A stretch of 24,183 bases of DNA from Conidiobolus incongruus B7586 (Eukaryota > Entomophthoromycota > Entomophthoromycetes > Entomophthorales > Conidiobolaceae). The position numbers and the translations under genes are program-made. Below are positions 9,656 to 20,200 of this stretch, piece by piece. The stretch lies in assembly GCA_000697335.1 (NCBI GenBank), contig JNEM01009630.1, forward strand, positions 1 to 24,183, read 5' to 3'. The first letter of the stretch is position 1. Every line of letters begins with the position of its first letter. The notes under the pieces were generated by a model. It saw nothing but the letters and a program-made list of their open reading frames with translations. It searched no databases and had not been told where the DNA came from.

Positions 9656-10727
9656 TCATTCATCCTTATAATCGCAGTGCTTACCTCCCATCCATTTGTA
9701 AACTGAACTAAAGTCCTTCTTTTCAAAACCTTCAGTCTTGCTGACAAGATTGTAAATTTGTTGACTTAAAGCACCCAACATGACATTAGCTTTAACTGAA
9801 TTAGCAGCATCTACAGCTAATCCCATATCCTTAGCCATCAAACTCACTCCAAATCCACCTTCGTAATCTCTAGAAGCGGGGACAGTTGGTAGAACACCAG
9901 GGCATGGGTTGTAAACCTCAGAAGACCAGCATCTACCGCTAGAGGTATTTAAGATGGAGGCTAGGAGTTTGGGATCCATACCCAACTTTTGCCCTAAGTT
10001 CATAGCTTCAGAAGTACCCAACATACTGATACCGAGTAACATATTGTTACAGATCTTGGCAACTTGACCATTACCATTACCGCCACAGTATACAATATTC
10101 TTACCCATGTAACTCAGGTAAGGTTGAGCTCTGCTGAATTCCTTTTCAGTGTGTGAGCCTACCATAAAGGTCAGAGTACCAGCTTCAGCGCCCAAAATAC
10201 CGCCTGATACGGGGGCGTCGACAACAACGGCACCCTTGTCCTTGAGAAAGATTTCGGCAACCTTTTTACTGACGGCAGGATCAATTGTACTCGAATCAAT
10301 CAAGAAAGCATCATTCCTAACCCCCTCCAATAACCCGTTGGGACCGGTGTAAACGGTTTCGACATGCTTGGAAGCTGGTAACATTGTCACAATAACGTCA
10401 CACTTCTCTCCAATTTCTCTAGGGTTTTGGGCCACATTCACATTCTTTTCAGAGTTTTGAGTCCTGAAACGCTCTAGCACAGACTTGTCCATATCTAAAA
10501 TATAAAATTCGGAATTGGTGCCGCGTAAAAGATTGTTAGCCATATGGTATCCCATCTGGCCAAGTCCTATAAAACCTATTGAAGTGGTTTTGGAATCTAA
10601 ATTGTGATATTAGAAAATGAGCTAGATATGTTTACATTAGTTTACCTTGAGAATATTCTCTAATTAAGAATTTATTAGATTTTAATTTTAATTGATTTTT
10701 AGGTAATTTATTAAGTAATCTCAGCAT
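9656..10727 (-). CDS. 3-hydroxyisobutyrate dehydrogenase, mitochondrial (two exons)
   Basis: Oxidises 3-hydroxyisobutyrate to methylmalonate semialdehyde with NAD+ in mitochondrial valine catabolism. Coding exons are 10646-10727 and 9656-10596, separated by a 49-bp GT-AG intron (10597-10645); together they encode 340 residues, close to the usual length of about 335. Residues 1-27 form an Arg/Lys/Leu-rich, acid-poor presequence (MLRLLNKLPKNQLKLKSNK) typical of mitochondrial import. The Rossmann motif GFIGLGQMG (residues 35-43) spans the point where a single-exon reading would start at an internal Met, so that start is wrong. DAPVSGG (from residue 154) is the family substrate-binding motif. Lys208 in the VAKICNN motif is the expected catalytic lysine, and the KDMGLA motif is also present. 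The start codon begins directly at the presequence. Its 5' end lies 172 bases from a divergent small candidate gene. Confidence 0.95.
10597..10645 (-). other. 49-bp spliceosomal intron in HIBADH
   Basis: The donor is GTAAAC and the acceptor TTTAG. A TTCTAATATC stretch about 15 bases before the acceptor is a good branch-point candidate. Removal joins CAA-G to AT-TCC in phase 1 and restores the GxGxxG NAD-binding loop to a targeting presequence. It shows the short intron size of this genome. Confidence 0.9.
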
Positions 10728-10899
10728 GTTTATGTTTTATTTTAGATAATTATTTCCAAGAACTGCCTTACCAAGGTGATGGCTCTGTTATAATATATAA
10801 CAATGATTGAATTAATGTTCACAGCAAGTCACTTGACAAATTTAAACATGATCCAATTGACCAATTAAAAGCTTTAACAATGAATTTTACTATATTAGA
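10728..10899. promoter_or_regulatory. Short divergent promoter region
   Basis: 172 bases between the HIBADH start (minus) and the ATG of a small candidate gene (plus). It contains a TATA-like run, TTATAATATATAAC, around 10789-10802 that could serve either direction. It is GC-richer than the deserts. No specific factor sites are claimed. Confidence 0.35.
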
Positions 10900-11097
10900 A
10901 TGACGTCTTATAACGATGTTGAACATCTGAAAATTCTCAAGCAATTTTTAAATGACTTCATTAATTTGTTCGAAATTACCTGTCACGAACCTTTTTGAAA
11001 TTGGAATCATTTGATCAGTTAGTCAAATAATTCATTATACTCCAATTTATTTATTTATAGGCTACAAATTCAAACAAAGGGTAATATTATTGAGTAA
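10900..11097 (+). pseudogene. Candidate BRK1/HSPC300-like small gene, frame broken by one base
   Basis: A 32-codon ATG-initiated frame contains NDFINLFEITC. It aligns without gaps to the core of BRK1/HSPC300 (ADFLNSFDMSC in animals): Asp, Phe, Asn, Phe and Cys are identical and most other positions conservative. BRK1 is the small coiled-coil subunit of the SCAR/WAVE actin-nucleation complex. After CHEPF the frame closes within a run of five T. In the -1 frame protein-like sequence continues (LKLESFDQ), then a GTTAGT donor at 11018 and an AG acceptor at 11060 give a 43-bp intron. A second exon (11061-11097) ends LQIQTKGNIIE; BRK1 also ends near a TKGE motif. The total would be about 51 residues against about 75, so an upstream exon may be missing or the gene is a relic. 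A homopolymer error in the assembly would also explain the break. No BRK1 family search was possible. Confidence 0.35.
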
Positions 11098-11596
11098 TTG
11101 TTGCCTAAATATATGTTATTAATTAATATACATCAACTGTTCTTTAAATTTATAAAATATGATATATCTTTATATAAGGATCAGAATTATTTATTAATAT
11201 AAATTGAAATAATATGAATCAATATAAAATTTAATAATTTATAAATCTAATCAAATTGAATGATATAATTTTAAATGACAAGATATGTATTATTACCAAC
11301 GATAAATTAAAAGTGAATAGTTAATAAAAAGTCATTATAATTTCAATAAATTTATTTAAAATTGAATTAATTTTTTCATATTTAATTTTATTATTATATC
11401 CAACCATATAAATATTAGAGTTACTGCATAGTATTAATCAACAATTTGGTATTTAAATTGTTTATTAAGATTTATAGAATAATATATTGGCTTTAATATC
11501 GTATTTGAATATATATCAATTGAATTCATTTTTTTTCGTGTATTTTGGTAAATATACCTCTAACTAATACATTAATTGAAAGCATACTGTGATAAT
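11098..11596. other. AT-rich intergenic DNA
   Basis: About 500 bases of low-complexity AT with no reading frame, RNA gene or repeat that I can support. Confidence 0.6.
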
Positions 11597-11917
11597 TTAG
11601 ATAGTAACCCGCCCGACAAACTTCACCTCACACTCATTACTTTTGAAGCTATAACTCTGAAATAAAGGTCACACCACTTCAACATCTCATTTTTCTGAAG
11701 ACTTAATATATTTCCTTATATCCCCTACGGCCAATCAGTAGTCTATGAAAGAACCATCGTCTAGATACTTTTACTTCATCACGTACGGTCTTCCGTGAAA
11801 CCTATTTAATCTTTTATAAACACCAATGAAGTACCTTGACCCAAACTACCAAACAAACCACAAGTAAGCCACTTCTCTTTCCATTATTTGTGTCCTGCTC
11901 TCAATCAGCAGAACTAT
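11597..11917 (-). pseudogene. Decayed reading frame, family not recognised
   Basis: A GC-rich island whose minus strand reads in a single frame for about 107 codons with about five internal breaks. Between them the sequence is protein-like and not low-complexity, for example FIGVYKRLNRFHGRPYVMK and, further on, LAVGDIRKYIKSSEK and SYSFKSNECEVKFVGRV. Frame conservation without indels points to decay by substitution. I recognise no domain; it may be a host gene or part of a mobile element. Nothing intact with this sequence is present in the window. Confidence 0.45.
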
Positions 11918-12122
11918 AATATTATTTAAATTTGCATTTTGATTTTATTAAATGTATTTGGTATCAGTATTATTCTGTGAATAATAAAATATATCTCAAC
12001 CACATCAGTATCTAAGTATTAAGTATGTGATTTTAACGTTTACAGTAGTTCAAAACGTAGATTTACTAATTTTTAATTATTATTGAAACAAAATAGAAAA
12101 ATCTAGAGCAAAAAAATATAAC

Positions 12123-12436
12123 TTTAATAAATAATATTTTCTTTCTTTTTTAATAATCCAATACCATTCTATTGGTAATTACTTAATTCCTTTACATTGT
12201 TTTTTTTTACAATTTAACTTCAAAACTAGACTCTTATTTTTAAAATACAAAGTTGAAATATAATCAAATCTTGATCCTGGAATTAAATAATTTAACTTGC
12301 CAAAACAATCATTATTACAAGGATCCATATCTGGTCAGTATATTGAGTAGGGCAATCAAATCCTTTTTTTAATAAGTAAATTTTTTATAATATCCGCTAT
12401 TTTAATATAACTATTATTACTTGAATCAGGAGGCTT
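12123..12436 (-). mobile_element. Mariner relic 2, C-terminal transposase fragment
   Basis: A degraded Tc1/mariner transposase C-terminus on the minus strand. A segment IADIIKNLL aligns after the family's HDN motif. PDMDPCNNDCFGKLN matches the YSPDLNPCDYDLFxKLK motif, and PGSRFD matches the RGxRF that follows. The end, LPIEWYWIIKKERKYY, matches the terminal LPxxWxxxIxxxGxYF. Both catalytic Asp positions seen here read Asn, which fits GAT to AAT. There are several stops and no intact ORF. The fragment may extend to about 12590, where the match fades. It has the opposite orientation and a different motif set from the neighbouring mariner, so it is a separate insertion of another lineage. No terminal repeats were found. 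Confidence 0.7.
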
Positions 12437-12872
12437 TTATTTAACTTTTTTATTCTAATATATAACATTAGTTTTGAAAGCTCAATTATATATTCTATTA
12501 TTATAATTTACTTTTGTTGATAATAAATATTGAGTGCTGTATCTTTAATACTAGTACTTAATAAAACATTCACTTTTTCAAATAATTTTTGCATTTTCAT
12601 TTATGATGGTATTATTGATTTTTCAATTTAAGAATTATAATTAGTTCTTGGAAATGAATTATATATTAGGATTCTTAAATTATATAATAAGGTAATTTAT
12701 ATAAATACAGTAGGATTAACATTATAATTCTATCAATTTGTATCAGCTATATTCTTTTCTCTGAAAATTTTAATTTTTGATTAAAATATGACATACCCAT
12801 CCTTTTGATTAATTAATATCAAATTAGTTTTTAATAAAATTATAACTAAATTATTACCATGGAATTGAAGAA

Positions 12873-14152
12873 ATGGGAAATTTTTTAATTTCTGATTTTT
12901 CAAACATATTATTAGTTTCAAATAAGCAAATATATACAAAACAAATAGGAAAATAAATAGTTTTGAATTATATATATATATATATATATATAATAATTTT
13001 TTTGATTAAAAAATTAATTTTTTAAAATTAGTTGTTTAATTTAATCATATTTAAACTAAATAGTAACTATCAAAAGTCTTTAATTTATTATTAGTAAAAC
13101 TTAACCACAAACCCTTTAAAATCATTTAAAATTTACAAACAGCTTTTGGTAATGAAGTATTATCTAAATCAACAATTTATTGCTAGGTAAATTACTTTAA
13201 AGCTAAGAGAGAAACTACCCAAAACTTGCTAAAATCTAAAAAACTAATTTCAACTATTATTTTTTTAATTGTTAATAAAGTAAAAAATTATATCAAAAAG
13301 TACCTTTTTATTTCAGCTAAAAAACTATTAAAACACTTTAATATTAGTTACACAAGTATTTTATATATATTGAAGTTTAAATTAAAATTAATTAATAAAA
13401 ATATAAAATAAATACCTTATAATTTAACTAAAGATTAAAAAAAAGCTAGAGTAACTATTGCTAAATAAAACTTACTAAGGTATAGCTAGAAACCAAGTCT
13501 TTTACAGCAAATTATTACAATTAATCAATTTTAGATTTTTTTGTATAATCCTTTACTAAAACATAAATTAAAGTGTTAGATTAAGTTAAATCAACCCCCT
13601 CTACAAATTCCTTTAAATAAGCATTTTATTAATAAGTGAATGTTAATTATAATAATAGATTATAATAACATATGCTATTTTTATTTAGTTCCTAAAGGAA
13701 AATCTATTAATAGTAAACTTTATATTTTTTTTATATAAAACTATTTCTAATTGGTATTCTTAATATAATTTAAGAAAACCTATTATTTTACATGATAATT
13801 ATAAAATACATAAATTTAAAGTTGTAAAAAACTTTCTAATTAAAAATAACTGTAAAAAACTACCACATCTAGTATATTCCTTAGATTATAACCTATGTGA
13901 TTATAATTGTTTTAGGCAATTAAAAAACTAGTTTATAAGAAAGAAAATTTCTAAAGGAAAATTTAATTAGTTTGTGAAACATCAAATTTCAGTCTTTAAT
14001 AAAAAGAACTATTTTTTAGGTGTTAGATCTTTGCTAAAAGTATAGCAAAAAGTTATTAGAAATAAAAGAAATTATTAATTTTATATTATATATTTATTTT
14101 TACTTTTTATATATTAAAATGTTTATTTTTTTCAATCACAAAAAATTCCCAT
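12873..14152 (+). mobile_element. Mariner (DD34D) relic 1, near full length
   Basis: A plain DNA transposon of the Tc1/mariner superfamily, dead. The transposase frame runs about 13076-14078 (about 334 codons; the family has about 345). Seen in order: FGNE and VNYFKAKRETT of the N-terminal region, a helix-turn-helix near ISAKKLLKHFNIS, IPYNLTKD matching WVPHELTE, ARVTIAK, LVPKGKSINSKLY, then LHDNYK and LDYNLCDY. Exactly 34 residues separate the Asp of HDN from the Asp of CDY, the DD34D signature; the first catalytic Asp (DEKW) is lost. About 15 stops but only one frame change (about 13745-13790) are visible. Proposed ends carry an imperfect inverted repeat (ATGGGAAATTTTTT and its complement), giving about 1280 bp, the normal mariner length, but TA flanks are not clean, so the ends are tentative. 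Confidence 0.8.
12969..12992. repeat. (TA)12 microsatellite
   Basis: Twelve perfect TA units, inside the 5' non-coding part of the proposed mariner relic 1. It probably expanded after the element died. Confidence 0.8.
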
Positions 14153-16111
14153 TATTTAAATTACAAAGTAATAATAACAAAATATAGGAAATAGTGTTAG
14201 TTTTTTTGACTTATATGATGATATTTGAAATATTTATTAATTCTATTTTGGATTTCTTTTGCAATAATAGATTTAAGGCAACCTGAAGATAGTGATTATA
14301 ATTGAATATAATACAAAGTATAATGGTGAAGCTATTATCATTTATATATTAATATTCGATTATAGTATGAGAATTATTTTGAATCACTATAAAGTTCGAT
14401 ATATTGAATGATTAAAACTCTTACAAACCCTAGAAGATATATATAAAAGTCTAATAAAATGTAATTCAAAGATATTATTGCACTTTTATATTATATAATA
14501 TTTACGATATCTATTTTATTATAGTTTATAGAGAAAAGGAATAATACTTAAATAATTATTGTTCTAAGTTTATAAAACAAAAGTAATATTAGAAAATGAC
14601 TGAATATAAATTTAATTGGTATTATTATTATGTTTATTATTTTATTGTGGCAAAAATTGAAAGAATATTTATCGAAAAGAACAATGAATATTTGTTTTTT
14701 CAAATCAACTAATATGATAAATAGATTCATTAGAAAAAGTTAATGAATTGATATTCGCGTAAGAAAAATTAAGGATTAATACAAGAATATTTAATATAAC
14801 GGTATATAATATCATGATTTTAATTAAAAATCTAAAATATTATCATAATTAACATATACAATATTTTTAAGTTAAATTAAAAGTATATTTTCCATTTATT
14901 AATACAAAATTTCAATTTGTTGATATATATAAAATCCAAAAAAATAATCAATATGAAAATTTATATAAGAGATAGAATTATCGCACATATTGGTTAATAT
15001 ATATAGTCTAATAATTACTATTAATTAACTGAATAACTTGATAAATTTCAGGTAACTTAAGAAAATAAAGAATGTGGTGTTCAATCAAACATATGATACA
15101 GGTTAGGTCAAATAAAATGATATTGCTGATATTTCCTTTATTTGCAATTTATAAGAGATGAAAAATAAATATCTAAATTATCTATTAATGAATCAGATTA
15201 TGATATATATTAAATATTGTTAGAAATTATAAAAAATATATATTACTTATTGATATGCATAAAGCAATAAAATAATTTTGGTAATTAATAAGAATTGATA
15301 TTTAATTCAATAGGAAGGATATTAATGTTAATATAACTGTACACTTAGGATATATCCAAAATGGGAAGTTATTATTATGATTTATAATTTAAGTCCAATT
15401 TTAAAATATTGAACTATATATCAAGACAGAATAAAATAAAAATATTTTGTGATGGTTTAGATTGATTTTGGATAGTGTAATATAACATAAAACAAAGACT
15501 TTAAAAATTGATTTAATTTATTTTAATTTATATTCAGTAAAGTTGATCTACACTTTGATAAAAACTAAATAAAAACTCACAAAAAGCACAATCAATTTGC
15601 CTTCAACTAATTGAATATTCATTGTATAATTAAATAAATTAAATAACACAAGCTTCTAAATAAATCATTTTTGTTAATTATACCATTGATTTTGTAATAA
15701 TTTAAATATTATTTAGGTTGATTATAAATGAATTTAATATTTCTCATTTTATAAAGTATTCAGTTATAATTTTCCTTGAATGAAAGGAATTGAAATTAAA
15801 CCAAGTTGTTATATAGAAAAGATAATACAAATATGTTAGTGTCAATATGGGATAAATGGTAATTTTGAAAGATTTTGTACAAACATTGCTTCAGCATAGA
15901 TTAGCTAGCATGAAATTGTATTATACGATTTTAAAAATATATAAGAAATGGCAGTTAGATATTAAAAAAGTTTTGAAAATACTATATAGCCTTGAATCAA
16001 TCAAAGTAAGGTATATTGAAATATATATTCAGGTTCTTAACCTATTTCATATCAAAATTATGAATTCGAATAATGATTGGTTAACATCAGTATGTAATTC
16101 AAATTTTATTT
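14153..16111. other. AT desert
   Basis: About 2 kb without a supportable gene. A 90-codon open frame at 15856-16128 begins with ATG and runs into the 3' end of the protease on the other strand. It is dominated by Lys, Ile, Leu and Tyr and resembles no family, so it is not called. Confidence 0.5.
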
Positions 16112-16879
16112 TTAGTTTTGAGGGTTAATGATATTTTGTTGAATCCACAAATCAAAGTTGGAGACACGAGTGTAGACACCAGGAAGATTAGGCTTAGCAC
16201 ATCCAACACCCCAGGAGGTGATACCAACTAAAACTTGCTTGCCATCCTTCATTTTGAATATGGGACCTCCAGAGTCACCTTGGCAGGTATCCTTACCTCC
16301 TTCAGGTAAACCAGCACAGAATTGGGTGTCTTTATCTACGATTTCATTAACCTTAGCATAGTTAACAGAACATTGTTCATACTGGAAGACGGGTAATTTG
16401 ACTTCGAGAAGTTTCTTGGAAGCGATACCACCGGAAGCGGTTCTACCCCAACCAATAGCAGTCAAGAGAGTATCGGGTTCAGTACCTTTACCATCATCAA
16501 TAACGAGATTGGTGCGCTTACCCTTGGGGGCATTGATTTTCCAAATGGCGACATCGTTGGCATTGGTAGTACCATTAAACTTGGGGTGACCAATTCTCTT
16601 GATAACTTGGTAGGTGGCACCTTGTTCTTCATAATCAGATTTATCTAAATCGTGACGATGAATCTTGACAGTCCAATCGGAGTCTTTACCAATGTTACAG
16701 TGAGCGGCAGTAATAATAGTGTTGCCATTCCACAAGGAGCCACCACAGTTGTGTCTACCTTTCCATTGGAGAGAGACCATAGCAGGGTATTTGAAAGCAG
16801 GGCTGACTTCATATCCTCCAACAATCCTGGGAGGAGGAACTTGGGCACCGGTACTGGGATCAACAAAGGTTAAAGACAT
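16112..16879 (-). CDS. Trypsin-like serine protease (family S1), no visible signal peptide
   Basis: A 255-residue S1 endopeptidase, single exon. The triad is His60 (TAAHC), Asp109 (NDVAI) and Ser203 (GDSGGP). Asp197 at the base of the specificity pocket plus the glycines in SWGVG and PGVY predict cleavage after Lys/Arg. Residues 1-18 are a Pro-rich propeptide ending PPPR, then IVGGYEV, a textbook activation site. Six cysteines match three conserved disulfides (Cys45/61, Cys170/188, Cys199 and the C-terminal one). The leader is not hydrophobic, and an in-frame TAA lies two codons before the ATG. It is intact and has a TATA box about 60 bases upstream. A dead copy of this gene and its promoter lies at 21247-22004 in the same orientation, so it belongs to a locally duplicated family. 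A digestive or host-penetration role is possible if exported. Confidence 0.95.
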   Translation of the reverse strand: MSLTFVDPSTGAQVPPPRIVGGYEVSPAFKYPAMVSLQWKGRHNCGGSLWNGNTIITAAHCNIGKDSDWTVKIHRHDLDKSDYEEQGATYQVIKRIGHPKFNGTTNANDVAIWKINAPKGKRTNLVIDDGKGTEPDTLLTAIGWGRTASGGIASKKLLEVKLPVFQYEQCSVNYAKVNEIVDKDTQFCAGLPEGGKDTCQGDSGGPIFKMKDGKQVLVGITSWGVGCAKPNLPGVYTRVSNFDLWIQQNIINPQN

Positions 16880-16939
16880 TATTTAATAATTAATAAATAA
16901 ATATAGATGATATTTCAAAGCATTCATTCATATCGGCGA

Positions 16940-16946
16940 TTTTATA
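16940..16946 (-). promoter_or_regulatory. TATA box of the second protease
   Basis: TATAAAA on the minus strand about 60 bases before the ATG at 16879. The matching position upstream of the dead paralogue (22061-22067) reads TGTAAAA in a homologous flank, so the promoter was duplicated with the gene and the copy's box has decayed. Confidence 0.6.
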
Positions 16947-17026
16947 TCATTTGAAAGAAACATCATAGTAAATTAAGAATATGATCATTATACCAATATG
17001 ACCAAAGCTCCAGCAAGACGTCATTA

Positions 17027-17260
17027 GCACCACATATTCAAACAATGTGCATATTCTTTATACCCAACATCATTATAAAATTCAAGAAATTTATCAATTT
17101 TCGCAATTCCATCAATATTCCATCCATCAAATCACAATTTCATGTGATCTGCAAAATTCAAGTTATAATCAAATAAGCCCAAATTTCTTACTTTTCATCC
17201 TTACCAACATCCATTAGGAATATCATACTTTTCTGTCAAATGATTTAATATCCATCCATT
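17027..17260 (-). pseudogene. Decayed coding fragment upstream of protease 2, unidentified
   Basis: A minus-strand frame of 78 codons with three breaks inside and two adjacent stops just beyond it. It is protein-like throughout, for example LTEKYDIPNGCW, NLGLFDYNLNFADHMKL, FDGWNIDGIAKIDKF and YNDVGYKEYAHCLNMWC. Composition is GC-richer and balanced, unlike chance frames here. I recognise no family. It lies about 150 bases upstream of the protease start on the same strand, so it is likely the tail of a gene that died in front of the protease. Confidence 0.45.
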
Positions 17261-20200
17261 TTTTGTACATTATCAAATGATTCAATGGTTTTTCATGAAG
17301 AAATTAATCTTATTAAATTTGATTGAAATTGAACCTTTTGAAAAAAGGATAATTTTATTCAAAGAACTATGGTAGTATAGCGAAATATATTTTTCCCAAT
17401 CCTTTTCAATATACCAACATAAAATATACACTTTTTTAATAAATCCTCGAATTTTGATTGATTAATTTATTATTTTATTATTAATGAAAATTTTAATTTA
17501 AGTAATATATTTCGATCAATTTATTCATATGTCCATATTAATTTAATGTCACCAAATCAGATGCATGTAGAAATATAAAAGGCTTCTAGTGCACTATCAA
17601 ATTTAATCCAATTTAATGAACATTGAGTGGACATTGTTGGAAATAATAAAGATATTAATGAATTATATCACAAAATCAATTAGAATTTTATATAATTTAT
17701 TAATTTATTAAAAATTTAAAATTTTTATTCAATATTTCATGTTTAAATTGAAAAAAATTTTAAATAATTTTATATTAATAGTTAAAATATTCAATTTAAT
17801 TATACTTAATAATGATAGAAAATTGTAATATAGCAATCTAAAAATTTTGATCTCTAAGTTTTTATTAAGTATGAAAAAAACCACATGGTTTTATCATCAA
17901 ATAATATATTGAAATAAAAAGATGGGACTTAAAAATTAATTCCGCACCTTCCTAATTAAACGACATATAATGGTATAGGATTGATATATGAAAAATTCTT
18001 AAATTGGATTCATGATTTTGATTAAACCACCACTTATTACATATTATTTAAATGATCTTTGGTAACATAAAAACCATTACATTACATTATATATATATTG
18101 GACTTGAAATACACATTGTAAATTATAATTCATTATGATGCTTTTTTAAACATCGTGCTTAGGATTTAAACAATAACTTCAATTATTTTATATGTATAAT
18201 TATTTAAATTACCATTTTGGGTTGGTTCCTTTCACATGATCGAAAATCACATATTATACTCCATAAAAACTAAATAATAATGGATATATTTGAGGAGTAT
18301 TTCTTTTAAAAGCAAAGAATTCTAATTAGTTTTATATATCCATTCAATATTGATTATAATTATAATTATATTAGTAATATATTAGCAATACATTTGATAT
18401 TAGAAAATTCTCATATTAACACTTTGTAGTAAAATATTTTTCATTTGTTTAAGTGTATTAATCAAAAATAATGTTAATATGTAAGAATATTACAGAGTTA
18501 TTTATTAATTTCATTTGATTGCTATAAAATGATATTATATAAACTTAATTCCAAATCTGATATTATGTATAGTACAGTAGTAAAGACCAGATTTTTTTTC
18601 ATCTATCCAGCAGTCATCATTCTAATCTTGTCATTTTGTTGTATAGTTCTAAAATTAAATAATTATCAAACAAATAATTATTACTCAATTTATTTCGCTC
18701 ACATGATCGAATAAGTTTAATACAAATTATCCCTGACTAAAAACTAAATATATATAGTACAATAAAAATAAGATATATTATAAATTATAATGAGGTTTTT
18801 TTTAAATTAATCACAATTCCTCAATACACAAATAAATTTTTAAGATTAGAAAATCTCTCTCTTTAAAATTAAATTAATAATGTTATTTGCAACGTTTGAG
18901 TTAGCTTTTAATTACCTAATAAATATTTGTAACAGTTTAATTACAGAATTCGGTTCTCAAATCAAATTAAAAGTGGAATGAATATAAAGTAATAGTTATT
19001 AGATATATTAACTATGTCACGTTATTCACTACAATTCGTTAATGGAGTAATGAGAAAGCGATAGTCCAAATTTTTAGACAAGATTTGATTGATCAAATGT
19101 AACAATATCAACTGGGATATCTACATAAAGGATGATTAATATTGATTATAAGATTATATCAAAATATATTAAAATATTTATAATCCTTTTTTGTTGTGTT
19201 TTCTGAATTAAACGCCATTTAACATTATATTTAATAATTTAAAATATATAATCAAGATCATTTTCTCAAAACAAATTATATAAAAATTTCTAAAAAATCG
19301 GTTAATATATTTATTAAGGATAGTGGATCTGGAAGAAATTTTTGAGAATTTTCTTGCTGCTTGATAATCCATTTTTAATTAAGGTCACCTTTGTGAATCA
19401 TTGTTTGATATTTGGCTGTATCAAGTTTTCTAATGTTTATCGTGAGTATTAGTTTGTACTTTCTATTCATATCAAAAACTAATATTATCATATGATCTAT
19501 TAAATGATCAAAATTTTGTATTTCAGACTATTTGTAGAAGTGGTTGAATTTTATAATGATACTTATTGGAATTATTTTAGCTGATACAGCTCTAAACAAT
19601 ACTCAATTTTGATGTTGAAACACACATTACTCAAAGATTATGAAATATATTAATACTTGATTAATATATGTATGATCTTATGAAAATTTGTTACTAGTTT
19701 TTAAGAGAAATTTTGATTTTAATGCTCTATATTTAAAGGGGTCATGAAAAACTAATATTATACATTTGAGCCTTAAGAATCATATTGTGGTTATTGATAT
19801 TATTATTAGTTTATTATATTTCAATCTAATAGAACAAAAATTGAATCAAATTTATAATTTTTTTGACTGGATACTAAAATTTATTTTATCTAACTCATTT
19901 GCAAATATTTTTAAAATGCTTGAACTTATTAATAGTGTATTATAGTAAAAATTCTTTTTAATTTTTGCAATTAAAATTATTCAAACGATAAAACATAAAA
20001 TCTGGGGTGATTTGTATTTTAAATAGAAATAATCATCACAAAATAATATAACAATAATTTTATTTTTTATATAATATTGAAAATTTTTACTTAATCAATT
20101 GTAATAAATAAATATTGAGTAAATTTCTTAATATATTAAATTTAATTAAATGTAAATTAGAAGTTTATCAAATAAGATAAAGATAGTATGAATAATATTA

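Noticed and set aside
13076-14078. Possibility that the mariner stop codons reflect a non-standard genetic code
   Set aside because: The intact host genes here use TGG for Trp and CAA/CAG for Gln and end at TAA, so the standard code applies and the element is simply decayed.
15856-16128. 90-codon plus-strand ORF overlapping the protease 3' end
   Set aside because: ATG-initiated but dominated by Lys/Ile/Leu/Tyr, resembles no family and sits in AT-rich DNA where such frames arise by chance. An exon cannot be fully excluded.
18880-19137. Short protein-like stretches (about 33 and 42 codons) on the plus strand
   Set aside because: Short, broken by stops and without recognisable motifs; not distinguishable from chance at this composition.
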